Positions 21,920-35,300 of a DNA stretch of 64,000 nucleotides are shown piece by piece. A program made the translations under genes and the position numbers. The notes under the pieces are model-generated. The model saw only the letters and a program-made list of their open reading frames with translations. It had not been told where the DNA came from and made no database searches. This DNA is from Linnemannia hyalina. Its lineage: Eukaryota; Mortierellomycota; Mortierellomycetes; Mortierellales; Mortierellaceae. The number at the start of each line of letters is the position of its first letter. Within the stretch, counting starts at the first letter, position 1. The DNA lies in contig JAHRHY010000011.1 of NCBI GenBank assembly GCA_019671135.1, forward strand, positions 930,001 through 994,000, written 5' to 3'.

Positions 21920-24526
21920 ATGTCTACCAACTCGTCGCCACCACCGACACCAACAACGCCCTCCTTCTCCCCCTCCTCGCACCTGCAGCAACGAACCCGC
22001 TCGAAGTTACCTGCAGAATGCCTAGTCATGATCTTCAGCCACCTGGATCAGGACCGGTCAACCCTTCACGCCCTCCTCAGGGTCAACCACCAATTCTTCC
22101 AACTGACCATCCCCATCCTCTATCGATCGCCTTTCCGTCTGTTGGAATCGAGGGCGGAGGCGTGGTCATGGTCAGAGCGGACCCAGCGACAGGTCCACCT
22201 CCTCCAGTTGTTTATGCATGTCGTCCAGATCAAACAAATCGGCCGACACGAGGCCACCACTGCCGCGATAAAGTCAAACAGAAGGACAGGGACACAGAGA
22301 AAGTGGCGCCATACACAATCGCACGATCCTCACTCAGACTATGTCACTGCCAATCCTATAACCATTACCGCTAGCACCTCAGCCTTATCCTCTCCAACAA
22401 GCAGCAGCAGCGACAGCAACGGTATTGAGATGGAGAGAGGGCAGCCCGATGGTGATGCACAACAACTGCAGGCGCGACAACAACAGCATCTACAGACTGT
22501 CCGGCGCCAAAGGAAGATCTTGCGGTTCAAATCGGGAACGCAACCATGGTGGGCCAGGAGGCGTCCTTCCTTCTCTGCTTCTTCTTCTTCCTCAACCACC
22601 GCCGCCGCCGCCTCTTCTTCCCTCTCCTCCTCCTCCACTTCTTCCTCCTTTTCTTTTTCGTCCAATTGGGCTTTTTCTTCTCCTTCATCTTCCTATTCGT
22701 CCTCATCGTCTGCCTTCGCGTTTTTTGGTTCAAAAAAGGAAAGCAATGTTCCTCTTGTCCCTGGGAACATTCAGGAGGCAGCGGCGTGCTTGCAACAGGA
22801 CGAACAGAGCGCCTTCTCGACTACGACAGACAACCAGCAACACCTCTTACATGATCACCTTACTTTAACACCACCGTCCGCTGTAGCTGTAACAGACAAC
22901 AACGACAACAAGGACAAGTACAACAATCCTGTTCCTCATACCACCTACTTTAATAACCCGATCGCGCGCAGCAGGGATATTATTACCAACAATAGCAACG
23001 TCAATAATAACAACAACGACGGTGTCATCAATTACAGTCAACATCGCTCACATCGTTGGAGTGAGCCTCCTCAGCAGACCGACCTCTGCCTCCGGTACTA
23101 CTTCGATCCGGATGACTCTCAACACAACAACAACAATATCAACAACAACAAACACATCAGCTTTGGGGACAGCAGCGGTCATTCATCTGGGAACCCATTT
23201 GCGGACACGGACCACCACAATCATCACAGCCAACTTTATTCCCACACATACATGGACTCTGACGATGATAGCCTGGAGGGAAACGACAGCTATGACGACG
23301 ATGGCGATGACGATGAGCATGGGACCAACAGGACACTAGTCAACACCACGACCACTTTCTCTCCCTGGTGTGGTTCGTCTTTGGAGCCGGACCTTGGACC
23401 TTTCAACGTCCAGCCTGACAAGTCGACCTCCAATAACTGGACCAAAGCATTGCAACAGAAGCTGAGGTGCATGGCAGGATTGGGTGCGAAGGAAACAACA
23501 TCCCAAGAACAACACCACAGCGACTCTTCTCTATCTGAGGGCGTGATGACGGACTACCTACAGCATTATGTTGATCAGAGTCATCCGGGACTCGTCAGAA
23601 TCCTGCCTTTTGTCTTTCCCTCCCTCCCTGCTGAAGCCTTTGACCAACTCTCATACTCGAGGGCTATGATACCGACAGTGACACCACTACCAGGACACAG
23701 GGGGTCGATCTCTCCTTCAACAAGCCACTCTGTCCTCAACATATTCAATACTCTACAGCCGTCGCATGGATCCAATCTTGAGAGGGCACAGTCTATCCGG
23801 GTGGGTGTCGAGCGGGATCTACTCAACCACTCTCCTCAAAGGATCAATACCATTACCGTCTCTGTCTCACGGCTTCCTGCGATCATGTCCCTGCCCCAAC
23901 GCCAGCCCGCTCCTTCGCCTCCTTCTCCACGACGAGGATCTTCAACGCAGTTGACAACAGCAGCAACGGGAGGGCTTCATTCGACTGCTGTCTCTTCTCT
24001 CACCTCCCTCTTCTCCTTCCTCTCTTCATCACCCTTCTCGACCTCACCACTTTCAAACATTCTCACTGCAACATCATCCTCCTCCTCACTATCTTCACTG
24101 CAGTCAACACAATCATCACGCTCTACAACCTCGTCGTCGTCGTCGGCATCTTCAATACACGCAGACTCATGGACGAGCACGAACCGGTTCAGTCGACTTC
24201 GACACCTTACACGGATCGAGTTCCACGATATCCATCACAAGTTCGACGAAGAGGCCGTGGTCGATTTTTTGACCTCTCACAGCCAAACATATGACACGAT
24301 CCGCGAGGTCAAGATTGGTGGACCCAACGATATTGGCAAGTCGACCGCCCCACGAGTCGTCAGGATTCTGTCGTGTCTGAAAAAGGTCAAAGTGCTGGAT
24401 ATGATAGAGTGGAGGGAGGCCGTCAAGTACCTTGACATGATCCCCACGCAGCACTTGGAGACGCTCTTGCTAGGCAACGTCAGGATGACCAACAACCCGA
24501 CTGAGATATCGGAGATGGAACAACAA

Positions 24527-24557
<31 letters not shown>

Positions 24558-25804
24558 GCGAGGCGGTGGACGATGAGCAACAGCACAAGGAGGATCCACA
24601 GATATTGGCACTACAGCAGTGTCGACGACTTCGAGAGCTACGGATGCCAGTGTTGGTCGACGGTCTCTTTGAGTGGGCAGTCCAAGAACGTCAGATCAGA
24701 CTCGGTTCCTTCTCGCGGCCTTCTCTGTCTTGGGCTTCTTCCTCTGGACTGCCCTGTTGGGTTGACGGTCCATCCCCAGTGCAGCTCGAGAATGTTCATT
24801 TGTCCGGGTCAAGCACCGGCCCGTTGATCTCGACGCTTCTGCATGTGGTTGATGCCTTCCGAGATTCGCTTCAGGTCCTCCAGAGCAACTCCTGGATCGA
24901 CTCGACAGAGACGGGGTCGTGCAGTCAGAGTCTAGCCTGGACGTGGTGTTTACCGAACCTGCAAGTACTTGACCTGCAGGGGGAGATTGCCTATCGGTTC
25001 AAGATCCAGTCGTTAGAGTCGTGTCCGCAGCTCCGTGTCTTGCGATTGACGCTGCTCCATTCTTTCCTGCCTTCGTCGTCGTCTATGACTGGCAGTGGTC
25101 CCGCTGGTTTGACGGCGTTGACAACAGAGCCTGAGGTGTCAGCAGGACAACTTTCGTCGCCAAGTGGTCCCTCAAGTCTGCCCTCGAGTCGCCTTTGCAC
25201 CTGTCATCGTCGAGACCTACGCCAACGACAGCCACGAGAGCAGCGACATATTTCGTTGGCTGATGTTCTTGGCGATGATGACTCTGACGACTCCGACTGC
25301 ACCTGTCATACCCCCGACAACAGTATTAGCACTAACTGCAGTCCCTCTCCATCCTATATCGGCCAAGATCGTCTCCGACGCCGTCATGAGCTTTTCCCTC
25401 GACTGGAGGAGCTGAAGCTGGTCGGGGATTGGGGTCTGACGAACGAGTCGCTTTTGGGGATCGCCAAGAAGATGCCACGCCTTGAGCGGCTGTCGCTGCT
25501 GCGGTGTGAGGGCGACAAATTGACAGCCCTTGGGCTCATTCGAGCCATGCCAAGTCTTCGAGGCGACGCCATCAATGGTGACAACGTTGGTGGTGGTGGT
25601 GGTGGATATGAGAGCTGCCGAGTGCGTTGGATGGAGGTTTGCAAGTCTTGGCAGTGCGAGATTGGGGCTGCAATCGAGTATGACGATGGCTGCTCTGAGG
25701 GTGAGAGCGATAGTGATAGGCGTAGGAAGAGTGAGATGTATATGGCTTTTGCGGCTGCAGTCAAGGGAGGGGCTTGTCCACTTCATATCGAGTATCAATA
25801 CTAG
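21920..25804 (+). CDS. Large F-box protein with LRR-like C-terminal half
   Basis: A 1294-residue intronless frame. An F-box is visible at about residues 30-75 (KLPAECLVMIFSHLDQDRST, then LLRVNHQFFQLTIPILYRSP), the usual Skp1-binding module of SCF ubiquitin ligases. Residues about 90-740 are low-complexity: long Ser runs, Asn/Asp/His stretches and acidic patches. From about 755 the sequence becomes leucine-patterned (HLTRIEFHDIHHKF, KKVKVLDMIEWREAVKYLD, LETLLLGNVRM, LRELRMPVL, LPNLQVLDLQGE, CPQLRVLRLTLLHSF, LEELKLVGDWGLTNESLLG, LERLSLLRCEGDKLTALG), consistent with LRR substrate recognition. A 12-Gln run lies at 24521-24556. The substrate cannot be inferred. Start: first ATG after the CT-rich leader. 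Confidence 0.88.
24521..24556 (+). repeat. CAA/CAG repeat coding 12 Gln in the F-box protein
   Basis: Thirty-six bases of mixed CAA/CAG codons within the LRR-like part. Confidence 0.95.
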
Positions 25805-26173
25805 CAGGCGTTTAAGGAAGGAGATTAAATCTGCCGTTATTGTTATGAAACATTGGCTGTTTGCTGTTGTTGTTGTTGTTGGGGGGGGTTTTTTTTGCAA
25901 CGCCCCTAACGAGATGATGAAAAAGTCGACGCCCTATTTGCCTGACATGACGGAATAACAACAATGGATGCTATTTGTGCAAAATTGCCTCAGAGGGGGG
26001 GGAGAACAGAAAAGATGTTCCTTGCTTTAACAGTTGAGTAAGGCATGCCAACAGCCCTCGTGATATTTATTTCCTTGTCTGGAGGATTTGTCACTCGTAG
26101 ATGTATGTCGAGCAAAAAAAAACGCTGCTTTGTGTGCTACGCAGAAGAGCCAAGAAACAAACGGAAAAGAAAG

Positions 26174-26175
<2 letters not shown>

Positions 26176-26224
<49 letters not shown>

Positions 26225-26242
26225 TGTGTGTGTGTGTGTGTG
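26176..26242 (+). repeat. Compound (GA)n-(TG)n microsatellite
   Basis: About 23 GA units followed by about nine TG units. Confidence 0.95.
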
Positions 26243-27599
26243 CTGTTGGCATGTGCTGGAGAAGACAAAGTGCAGTACCAGTAAAGAGCAGGTGCACAAG
26301 TTGCTTTTCTACCATTCTTCTGTTCTGTGATTGTGTTTTCGAAAAAGAAATCCGGCTCGTGTGAAAAATGACCAAAAGAGAAATAGTGTGCTATTCAATC
26401 AGTTGGGCGCATTCAATTGGCCAATCTAAAGCCAAATAAACTAACCAGAGACATCACAAATGAACATATATTTCACACTCACACATTTTTTCGCTTTTCT
26501 AGAAACAAAAGAAAAAAGGCATACTCTGACGAGCAAATGGATGCTGTTGTTCAAGCAAACCGCTTTTTTAAAACCTTTCTTTTTGGCAAGATCATGGCTT
26601 TCCTCCTCTAGTGAGTCAGCCAAACCGAAACCTTTTTTTTTTTTTTTTTTTTTTCGTTTATTTCTCTAACAAACAGCATAGAGAAGTTATTTGGAAGTAA
26701 AAGGGGACTACAGACCAAACTCTTCAGTGCACCATCCACCAGTCGCAGTCCGGCCCAGAACCTGGCTCTGCGCAACAATTGTCGCTGCTCTTCACAGCTT
26801 AAACGGAAGAAAATAAAACTAGATACGAATGAAGGCGATTCTTCCCATCCTCTCCATCATTAACAACCTCCTCCTTCCTAACAAACTCTCCAACAACCGG
26901 CCAAACCGAAACCAAAACGACAAAGAAAAAAATAATAATAATAGGTGGTCTGGCTGTGGGCTGGAGCGCCAATTAATCAAGTCTGGACCATAGGTCGTTT
27001 AATTGGTCCCTGCTCCACAGAGGGGATTTTTTTTTTCTTTTCTTCCTTCTCCTTCCTGCTGCTCTCACCCTTGGATCTGTTTGGCTGAGAGGCTCGACTT
27101 GGCGCACACTGGCTGTTCTTTTCTTTCTAATTTGCTGTTGTGTGCTTGAGTGATGATGGATGTGGTGTGGTTCACACACGCACTTCATACAGAGAGAACA
27201 CACCTCTTCACCCATTTTTCTTCTTTTTTTGCTCGCCTGGTATTATCCCTGGACAGACACACAAACAAATAGATAGAATAGGGGAGACAGCGCGACATAC
27301 ATCGTTCGATCGTCTCCTTCTCCTTGCCAAAGTGTCAGCTTTTTTTTTCTTTCTTGTAACCCCCTCCTCCCCCTTTGTCTCCTTGCCCTGCAACACCCTT
27401 ATTTTTCTTCAAGCCAGGTCGTTTACCTCCTCTTTTCCTGGCACTTGCGCAAACTTGAGATTATCTTGCCCTGGGATCCCTTTCTTCTTTTGCAGCCCCT
27501 CCATTCCTTGTGCCCTTGCCCTGTCTTGTCTTGCGAAGGGTTTTTTTTGTTCTGGTCAATCACGCTACATTGCTGCACTCCAGGGAGTACCCTTACGAG

Positions 27600-28320
27600 T
27601 GGTACTCGTTGACTTGCATGTCTCTTGTTCTTTCAACCTTGGTCCTTCCTCCTCCTGGAAGAGCTCTCTCTCTCTCCTTCGCTTTTCTTGTTTCTTCTCT
27701 CCAGAGATGTTTCTTCTCTCCATACTTGTTTCTTTCCAGTCGTATACCTTCTCTTTCCGCTTTTCTGTGCGCCATTCGCAGCTAACAACAGCAGTGACAA
27801 AAAGGAGGAAACCCCAGCGGTGTAGCGCTGCTCTCGGCCGTTTCTGTTCTTCTCGTTTACTCGTCCAATCAATTGAAATGAATAAAAGAAATGCCTAGCC
27901 CCTGTGCTCTTCCTTTATTAGTGTTTGCCCCATCCTCACTCACTCGTCGACCTTTTCTTTTCCTTTCCCTTCACCTTCTCTTCCTTCTTTCTTTTCTTCT
28001 TCTTCTTCTTGCTCTCTCACTTCTTTCCTTCTTTCCCTCTTTCCCTCTTACCCTCTTTCCCTGGTTCCCACTTCTCCATCGACTCTCCCTCATCTCATCT
28101 CTTCTTCATCCCTTTCCCCTTCTTCCTCATTCGCCATCATCTCCCTCTCTCCTTGCTCTAGCTCTGTCTATTTATTCTCCACTTTGAAACCACCTTAATC
28201 CTCGATAGGCTATTTTAATTAGACACTCTCACTCATATATCCGATATCCGACACCAAACGTTGAACTCGCTCTCTTTCTCTCTCTCTTTCTTTCTCTCTT
28301 CCTCGCACTCTTCTGCCTCC
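27600..28320 (+). promoter_or_regulatory. CT-rich tract upstream of the PAP2 gene
   Basis: Dense TTC/CTC sequence on the sense strand ends about 215 bases before the ATG. Same orientation rule as the other genes. Confidence 0.45.
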
Positions 28321-28534
28321 ACCACTCAACATTTATACATTTACCCCTGTGGACATTAATTCGCTCCCCCTCCCCTTTTCATTTATTCTTTACGACCAGC
28401 ACACTACCCCCAACTCTCACAACTTACTCACACCACCCCTGAACCAAACTACCAACCAACCAGCAAGGACAACACACGACTAGATAGTCATTCATTTATC
28501 TTGTTCATTTCAATATCTTTCAAGTCTAAAAACC

Positions 28535-31500
28535 ATGGAACCGCACCATATTCAAATCGAACACCTTCATGACGACCCCACCCATTCGCCCTGCGGGTCC
28601 TACAGCTCCAGCGAGACCCTCGAAGACGAGCTCGACCAGGACCGCTTCAACCGCCTGAGCAACACCAGCACCTCGACCCTCGTCGGCGCAAACGGAACCA
28701 GCGGCAATAACTCGCGGTCATCCTCCCCCTTTGACCAAGAGGTCAAAATCAACCCTACTTCTCGGTCCTCTTCTCCCGCTTCCTCAGCTTCTCACAAACG
28801 GGGGCTCTGGTACCGCTTCACACACTCCGAGGTCGGTCGAGTCTTCTCGGCTTTTTGCTACTTCACTTTTGTCTGTATCGGCATGGCCTTCTGTAACCAA
28901 CTCTCGGACCACCGCTGGGTCGAGACTGGATACACCCAGGTCCTGTTGCGCGACCGAGGCTTTGATGTGATTGCCCCGCAATCCGATATCGGGCCCGCCA
29001 ATTTTTTTGTCATGACCTCGGTGGTGTTGACGGTCCTCGGCATTGGCTTCATCTGCCCCAACTGGACCATGCGAGCTGTAGTGCTTCGTCGCTGTCTCTG
29101 GGTGATTGGATCCCTCTCAGTCTACAGGGCCTTGACCATCTCTGTCACTACTTTGCCTTCGCCCAAGGAGGAGTGCCGGCCGAGCCTCAAGTATGGTTTC
29201 TGGGACATGCTGGTCATTGCCATCCAGATGATCCCTGGAAATGTCGAGGCTTGCACCGACGATATCTTTTCTGGACACACCGTCTTTATGTAAGTCTTAA
29301 TTGTGTTAACAGCCGCGCTCACATATCTATCTATGGCTATCCAGGAAGAGAAGAGTAGAAAAGGAGGAGGAGAGGCGGGAGGCAGATGTTTCCAACGGGG
29401 AGGGGGAAAGGAGGAATAAGTAGGGAGGCGAGATTGACTTAATTGAGGTACATTGTTGGAATTGCAAAGGAAGGGGGTCTATAAGATGAAATATGCGTGA
29501 GATTGTTTTAGAGAAGCCAGAGACACAGGGGTCTTTTTCCCATGGAGAGGATCAAAAGCAAGGAGGTAACTGTGTTGTAAGAGAGAGAGACATGAATGTG
29601 TGGGAGATGGATGTGGGCGCCCTTCAAAATGAGAAGCATCGTTCTAGGCGCCCAACCTACAGCCTTGATCCATTTATGCTGTATTTCAAGAGCCGACATT
29701 CTCGCCCTCTCTCATGTTTCTTTCTCCAACGTGGCCCTGCCTGGGTTCAATTACCTCCTCTCTTGTTGTTCACACTTCACCCCTATCCGCATTCACAAGA
29801 AATGGGACACAGTGGCGATAGGCAGACAAGGCTTTTTGCAGTGGCCCTTTGCATTCCTGCCAGCTGTTTGTTGTTGACGCACTCCACGTAGACACACATA
29901 CAAGACGCAGGGGGGCCAAGCAGAGGATGCAAAGAAAAAGAGGGGTATAAACGAAGTGAGATAGGGGTGGTGTTTTCGTTCACCTGAACGTTCTCTTTGT
30001 TGTTGCTGTACACCACCTTCTGTTTTTCGACAGTTTGTCCCTGTGGACAGGGAGTAGGTTAAAAGGGATAAGAGTACGCTACAACGACAACTTCTGCTTA
30101 GTGCGCAACTTTCTCTGTTTTCATCAACGTTGTTCCTCTTTGACATGCACCACATACCATACACACCCCTAACCTGTTGCTCCTGGCGGGGAGTCCAAGC
30201 AAGAGTGAGTGTGATTCGTTCAAATGGAGGGTGTCGAGACGGGCGCGTGGGTTGCACAGACTTGGCAGACGATATATGGAAGAGGAGAGAGGGGTGGGTA
30301 TGTGTCTATGGACCAGTTGAATCGAACAGCGTCCTTCTGAAGTGGTTACAAGCCCGCCCTCTTCTGTCGACATATCTACATCGTGTGGATGTCTGTAGAT
30401 TTGGAGCAACAACAGCAACAACCAACAACAACGCCCACAAGTGCTCACCCGATGCATTATTTGTTTATCTTTGCTCTCGCTCTCATTTTACACACGTATT
30501 TTACTCACTCTCATCCATTATATCTCACTTTCCGATCGGCTCAATTATAGGGTATCTTGCGCCATGCAGTGGCGTCTGTACTGTAAGAACAAGTGGGTCA
30601 CCTACTTTTCATACCTCTACATCAGCGTCGGTCTCTATTTTGTCGTCGCGACCCGTCTCCACTATACAGTCGATGTCGTCCTCGCCATCTTCCTCACCTA
30701 TGGCTTCTGGTCCGTCTACATCGCCATGATCGACGTCGTCATGGAGCAGGAATACTTTGGCATCCAGTCCCACAACGAGAAATACAGCGCCTATGACTCG
30801 ACTTCGACCGACTTTGAATTCCCATCCTACGACAATGACGATCTTTCCACTCGCCACCAGTCCGACTTCCACATCCGTCGCCGTCGCCTCGCACACCAGA
30901 TGAACCGGATTCGTGGACCTGGTATCGGATATGGACGTGGAGAGTACGACCGTGTTGCTTTTGTTCCCATGCAGCTCAACGTCTGGTTGATCAACATTGT
31001 GCGCTGGTGCGACGGACTGGACCTTCGTATGCGTCAGGATATGCCCACGGCTTCAAAGAGCTCGACTCGATGGGAGGATTTGGTGGTTCGCTACCGGTTT
31101 GGACGTTCGACCCCTGCTTTGGATTCGACTGCTGTGACTCCTTGCTCATCTGCCAACTGCTGCCATCGCAAGTCTGAGGCTGACATCTATGACCGACAGA
31201 ACGAGAATGGAAGCGAGATGGTTCAGCTGTACCACCCCAACGACGTCAACGCACCCCTCACTGGCGACTTGGATGATGTTTGCAACTGTGCCGATGATGA
31301 TTACAACAACAACGACAGCAATCAGCAGCAGCAGTTTGGACGCTGGCGTTCGCTCCCCCTGCGCTCTGACACGTCTCGTCAGCGCTCTTCGAACTACAAA
31401 GAAGACAAGTACGAATGCAAGGACCGCGACAGGTAAAAACAACATACGCGTTCATAGGCGAACGACTTCTTTTTTTTCAGCGTCCACTGCCATCATCTTG

Positions 31501-31884
31501 GACTTTAATGGCTAACCTCAACTCTATCTTTTTTTCTTTACTCGAACCCACAGGAAATTGCACATTGTCAAGGTCGCTTTGATTGTCTTTGTCAACACAA
31601 TCTTGCTGGTCAAGATTGTAGAGGCTTATCAGGGCAGGTCAATTCCACCTCCTCCACCCGCTCATCAGGACATCAATGCCGTCAACAACTCCTTCCAACC
31701 CGACACTCCTACTGTTGCCTACCACCCACCTCAAGCCCAGGACATGGATGCCACTGCCACAACCGCCGACTCGATGTATAAAGCCATTGCCAGCGATGAA
31801 GTCAACAGCAGCGACAGATTTTATAACCCACAAACCATCCGCCGGCGTCAGAACCGCCATACCGAGCCTGAGGGAGCCATTTAA
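28535..31884 (+). CDS. Sphingomyelin-synthase-like PAP2-family membrane enzyme
   Basis: Probable phospho-head-group transferase acting on ceramide or a related lipid in Golgi/ER or plasma membrane. Exons are 28535-29289, 30551-31432 and 31554-31884; 1968 bases, 655 residues. Several hydrophobic helices begin near residue 95. The two active-site motifs of the PAP2_C/SMS group are intact across the first splice: CTDDIFSGHTVF (His248) and HYTVDVV (His289, Asp293). Known SMS enzymes use this His/His/Asp triad. The N-terminal 80 residues are Ser-rich. The tail after about 330 is cytosolic-looking and polar, yet a further hydrophobic helix follows (IVKVALIVFVNTILLVKIVE), giving an extra membrane segment. 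Whether the donor head group is phosphocholine, phosphoethanolamine or phosphoinositol cannot be read from sequence. Intron 1 is unusually long at 1261 bases. Confidence 0.82.
29290..30550 (+). other. 1261 bp intron 1 of the PAP2 gene
   Basis: Starts gtaagt and ends attatag. It splits the SGHTVF(M) motif so that AT|G is rejoined. It is several times longer than most introns in the window. Internal frames (up to 154 codons) have no recognisable content, and no RNA gene was identified inside. Confidence 0.7.
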
Positions 31885-32303
31885 ACTAGCACAGGACATA
31901 CACACACACACACACACACACACCCCTTTCCCGCCACATTTACATTTTCTGCACTTCTTTTTGCTCCTGTACATATACCCTCCAGAGACTTTACCTTCCA
32001 ACTAAGCAAAGCAACAAAAAACAAGCAAACGACATTTCTTCACCTTTGTCTTTCCTCTTTCCTTTTTTCTTTCCCCCCACCCTCCCCCCCCCAGCTTATT
32101 CGCTCCATCTACTTCATTTGATCCATAACATAACGCAGGGCTCCTTCTCCATGTACTTCTAAAACCTTCCTCTCCCTCCACATCATTTAATTAATTAACA
32201 TAAAACCCATGAACCCAAGAGCCATGAAACCCCCCATGCTATGAGCCATGGTATTGAATATTTTATATGGGTTTATGAATGATGCAAAATTAGCTTTTCT
32301 TTT
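31885..32303. other. Convergent 3' intergenic region (PAP2 gene / ABCG)
   Basis: Pyrimidine-rich 3'UTR sequence, with C and T runs near 32060-32095. No gene. Confidence 0.7.
31900..31923 (+). repeat. (CA)n microsatellite
   Basis: About twelve CA units in the 3'UTR of the PAP2 gene. Confidence 0.9.
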
Positions 32304-35300
32304 TTACTTGCGTTCTTTAAGCCGCAAAGAAACCAGCATCCAAAAAGTAGCAACAAACAACAAAATGAATCCGACCAACACAATTACATTCCTCCAATAG
32401 CTCCCCAAGTCAAACCCAAACAGCTTTTGAAGAATCAACGATCCAGGGACAGTAAAGGCAACACCTTGGATGTTATCAATCAACTTTGTAGTCGCGACCT
32501 CGTTGACGGCCAGGGCTTCAAAGCCATACTTGAACATGGAGAGGTATTGGATCCAGGTGAGGGCTTTGGGGATTTGTTGGGAGTTGATGAGGAAGCCGCC
32601 AAAGAGCATCATGAAGAGCATGACGATGGAGGACGCGAGGGATGCGACGCCCGTGGTGCGGACTCCTGCGGCGATGACGAGACAGAACATTGCCGTGGAG
32701 ACGTTGAAGAGGACCATGACAAGGAGGAACTTGAAGAATGTTTGGGCGTCCGCCGTTAGACCGATCATAAAGTAGGAGACAGACCCCATCAAGATGGCGG
32801 GGATGATACGGAGAGGGATGAGATCGAACAGGAGCGTCGAGATGATGAAGGGCATGGGCGGGTAGTATCCGTTGGAACGCTCCTTGACAAAGAGGGTGCG
32901 GGTATCGGTGAAGGCTCCTAGGGCAGAGATGCTGCTGAAGCCGAGGAGGGCGAGCATGAAGAATATGGATCCAGCACGGTTCTGGAATCCGGCCAGGCTC
33001 ATGGCCACGTCAAAGTAGAGACCTCCGACAAAGATCCCCAGAACCAGAGATACTGCCAGATGGAGGACCAGTAGGGACCGGTTACGGATTAGGGTTTGGA
33101 AGCTGCGTTTCATGATCACTTGGAGTTGGGTCAGGAAGCTAGTCGGGTAGATGGTGTTCTGTTTCCTTAGCTGGGCCGTGCTGTCGTCAGAGAAGGACGC
33201 TGTTGAAGTGCTGCTGGCCGGTCTTGTCTCCTCCACACGGACCATGGTCTCAAGTTGTTGATCCTCGGTGTGGTCCTGAGTAGTGGCAGCGGCGTTGTTA
33301 CGCCGCGACACCGTGTTCCCGTTTTCATGCAGCTGATGTGACGACGAAACGCCCAGCTTCTCGACACCCGACTCCTCAAACTCCATCGCCTGCTTCAGCA
33401 ACTTCTCGTCCATCGCAATATCCAATAGGTAATCTGCAATATTGTAAGTCGAAGGGCATGCCAGACCTCGGCGACGGAAGTAATCGGCAGCAGAATCCGT
33501 TGGTCCAAAGTACAGGCAGGCTCCCTTGCTGACCACCAGAGCCTGGTCAAACATGTAGAAAATATCCGAGCGGGGCTGGTGAATGGTCATGATAACAGTG
33601 GTGGTCTTGCTGGCAGCCAGTTTGCAGAGCTGCTGGACAACCATGTGGGCGCTGTAAGAGTCGAGTCCAGAGGTGGGTTCGTCCAGGATCAGGATTGGAG
33701 GACGGGTAATCAACTCCAGGGCAATCGAGACACGGCGCTTCTCTCCTCCAGAGATCCCACGGGACGTAACATCCCCAATGATACTGTCCTTGCAATGCGT
33801 CAACCCCAACATCTCAATGACTTCAGAAACGCGTTCTTGGATACGGTGGATGGGCATGGCCTCGGGAAGACGGAGCATGGCAGAGAAGAGAACGGCTTCC
33901 CAGACAGTCTGGGAGGCGGGCAGGATATCTTCCTGGTCAACAAATCCAACAGCATGACGGATCTCGCACTCGCGCACCTGCTTGCCGTTCAACAGAATAT
34001 GGCCAGAAACTTTGCCGTCCTTGCGCTTGCCGGCCAAAATATCCACCAGAGTCGATTTACCAGCTCCTGAGGGACCCATGACAGCCAAGACAACACCAGC
34101 GGGAGCCGATCCTGAAATGCCCTTGAGAATCTCGAGTCCATCTTTGTTGAGGGTATAGCCGACATTGCGGAACTCGAGTGAGGCAGCCTCATTGTCGAGA
34201 GTGTAAGGAGTACGGCTGAGAACAATCTGGTCTCTCTTGGCGATCGAGCAGACAACGATAAGGAAGAGGATCAAGGCACCCAGAATAGCCAGGCCTACAA
34301 TCACGCCAGTAGCCATAGTTGGCTGCAAGGCTGTGAGGGATGAGACCATCTCGGATGGGAAGACACATTCTCCCATGTTGCAGTCGTTCAACGGCAATCC
34401 CTTCGGGAAGAATCCAGCCAATCCAGAAAAGAAGGCATTACAATTCGTGCTGTTGTGAGGGCAGGTCAGACTAAAGGGTCCCATGAGTGGCTCTAGAATC
34501 CCTTTGAAGGGGATCATAGGCGGGTTGGGACCACCCCCGCACATTGTTGAAGGTATAATGCATTTGCACTGGAGGTCGGGGCAGCTCCACTTTGTCTGGA
34601 CCTTGCCCTCGAGGTCTGTGGTGGCGAGGGAACAATTGCCAAACTCGCAATAAAACTGTTGGGTGTTGTTGATCCACAGCTGGGCATGGATGGTCTTGTT
34701 GACCACATTCATATCGAACGTGAGAGCATTTTCTCCGGGGAAGAGCGAAGTCAGCTCTTCGGAGGCGACACCGCAGGTCATGTAGCTGTTGTAAAAGACC
34801 TCGGGCTGCTTGTTGCAGACCATCTTTTCGTCGCCCAATAGCGACGTGCGTGAAGGTGTCCTTGACTGGCATCCCTCATCAGTTTGGCACACTGTAGTTG
34901 AATAAGAGAGTCCGAATATGCAAATGTTCTCGTTAGTTTCTGCTTCGCCTCGTTTTTCGAGTATGATTTTGTGCGACATTTGAGATAACCCCTTCATTTT
35001 TTTTTACCATTGCAGTTGAATGCTCCGAATCCAGGGTCGCAGGCTGGACAGGCAGAACCGGCAGCAACCGTAGTACGCTGAGAGGGTTCCTGAAGTGAAG
35101 AGCCGCAGGCAAGGAGACCACAGTCGTTGCCTCCGAATCCAGGGTCGCACTTGCAAACATTGCTATTACAGACGCCGTTGTTTAAACAGCCCTAGAACAT
35201 CAAAGAGAGTACAAGCGTCACCCAAAAAAGTACGGTTAGCAATTTAGTGACAAAACACACGGAATGCGCAGAAGTATTTGCAGTTATGGCTTTTTTTCGT

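Larger units (their letters stand above)
25805..28534. other. Intergenic region with microsatellites and CT-rich leader
   Basis: It contains (GA)n at 26176-26221 joined to (TG)n at 26225-26242, and a T22 run at 26633-26654. From about 27300 the + strand becomes pyrimidine-rich, ending in CTCTTT runs at 28265-28310 before the start at 28535. The 252-codon frame at 27140-27898 is Phe/Ser/Leu-rich from this composition and is not believed. Confidence 0.65.

Noticed and set aside
27140..27898. 252-codon plus-strand frame before the PAP2 gene
   Set aside because: Phe/Ser/Leu composition follows from the CT-rich DNA; no domain, and it lies in a likely promoter region.
29493..29891. 132-codon frame inside the long PAP2 intron
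   Set aside because: No domain and no sign of independent expression.
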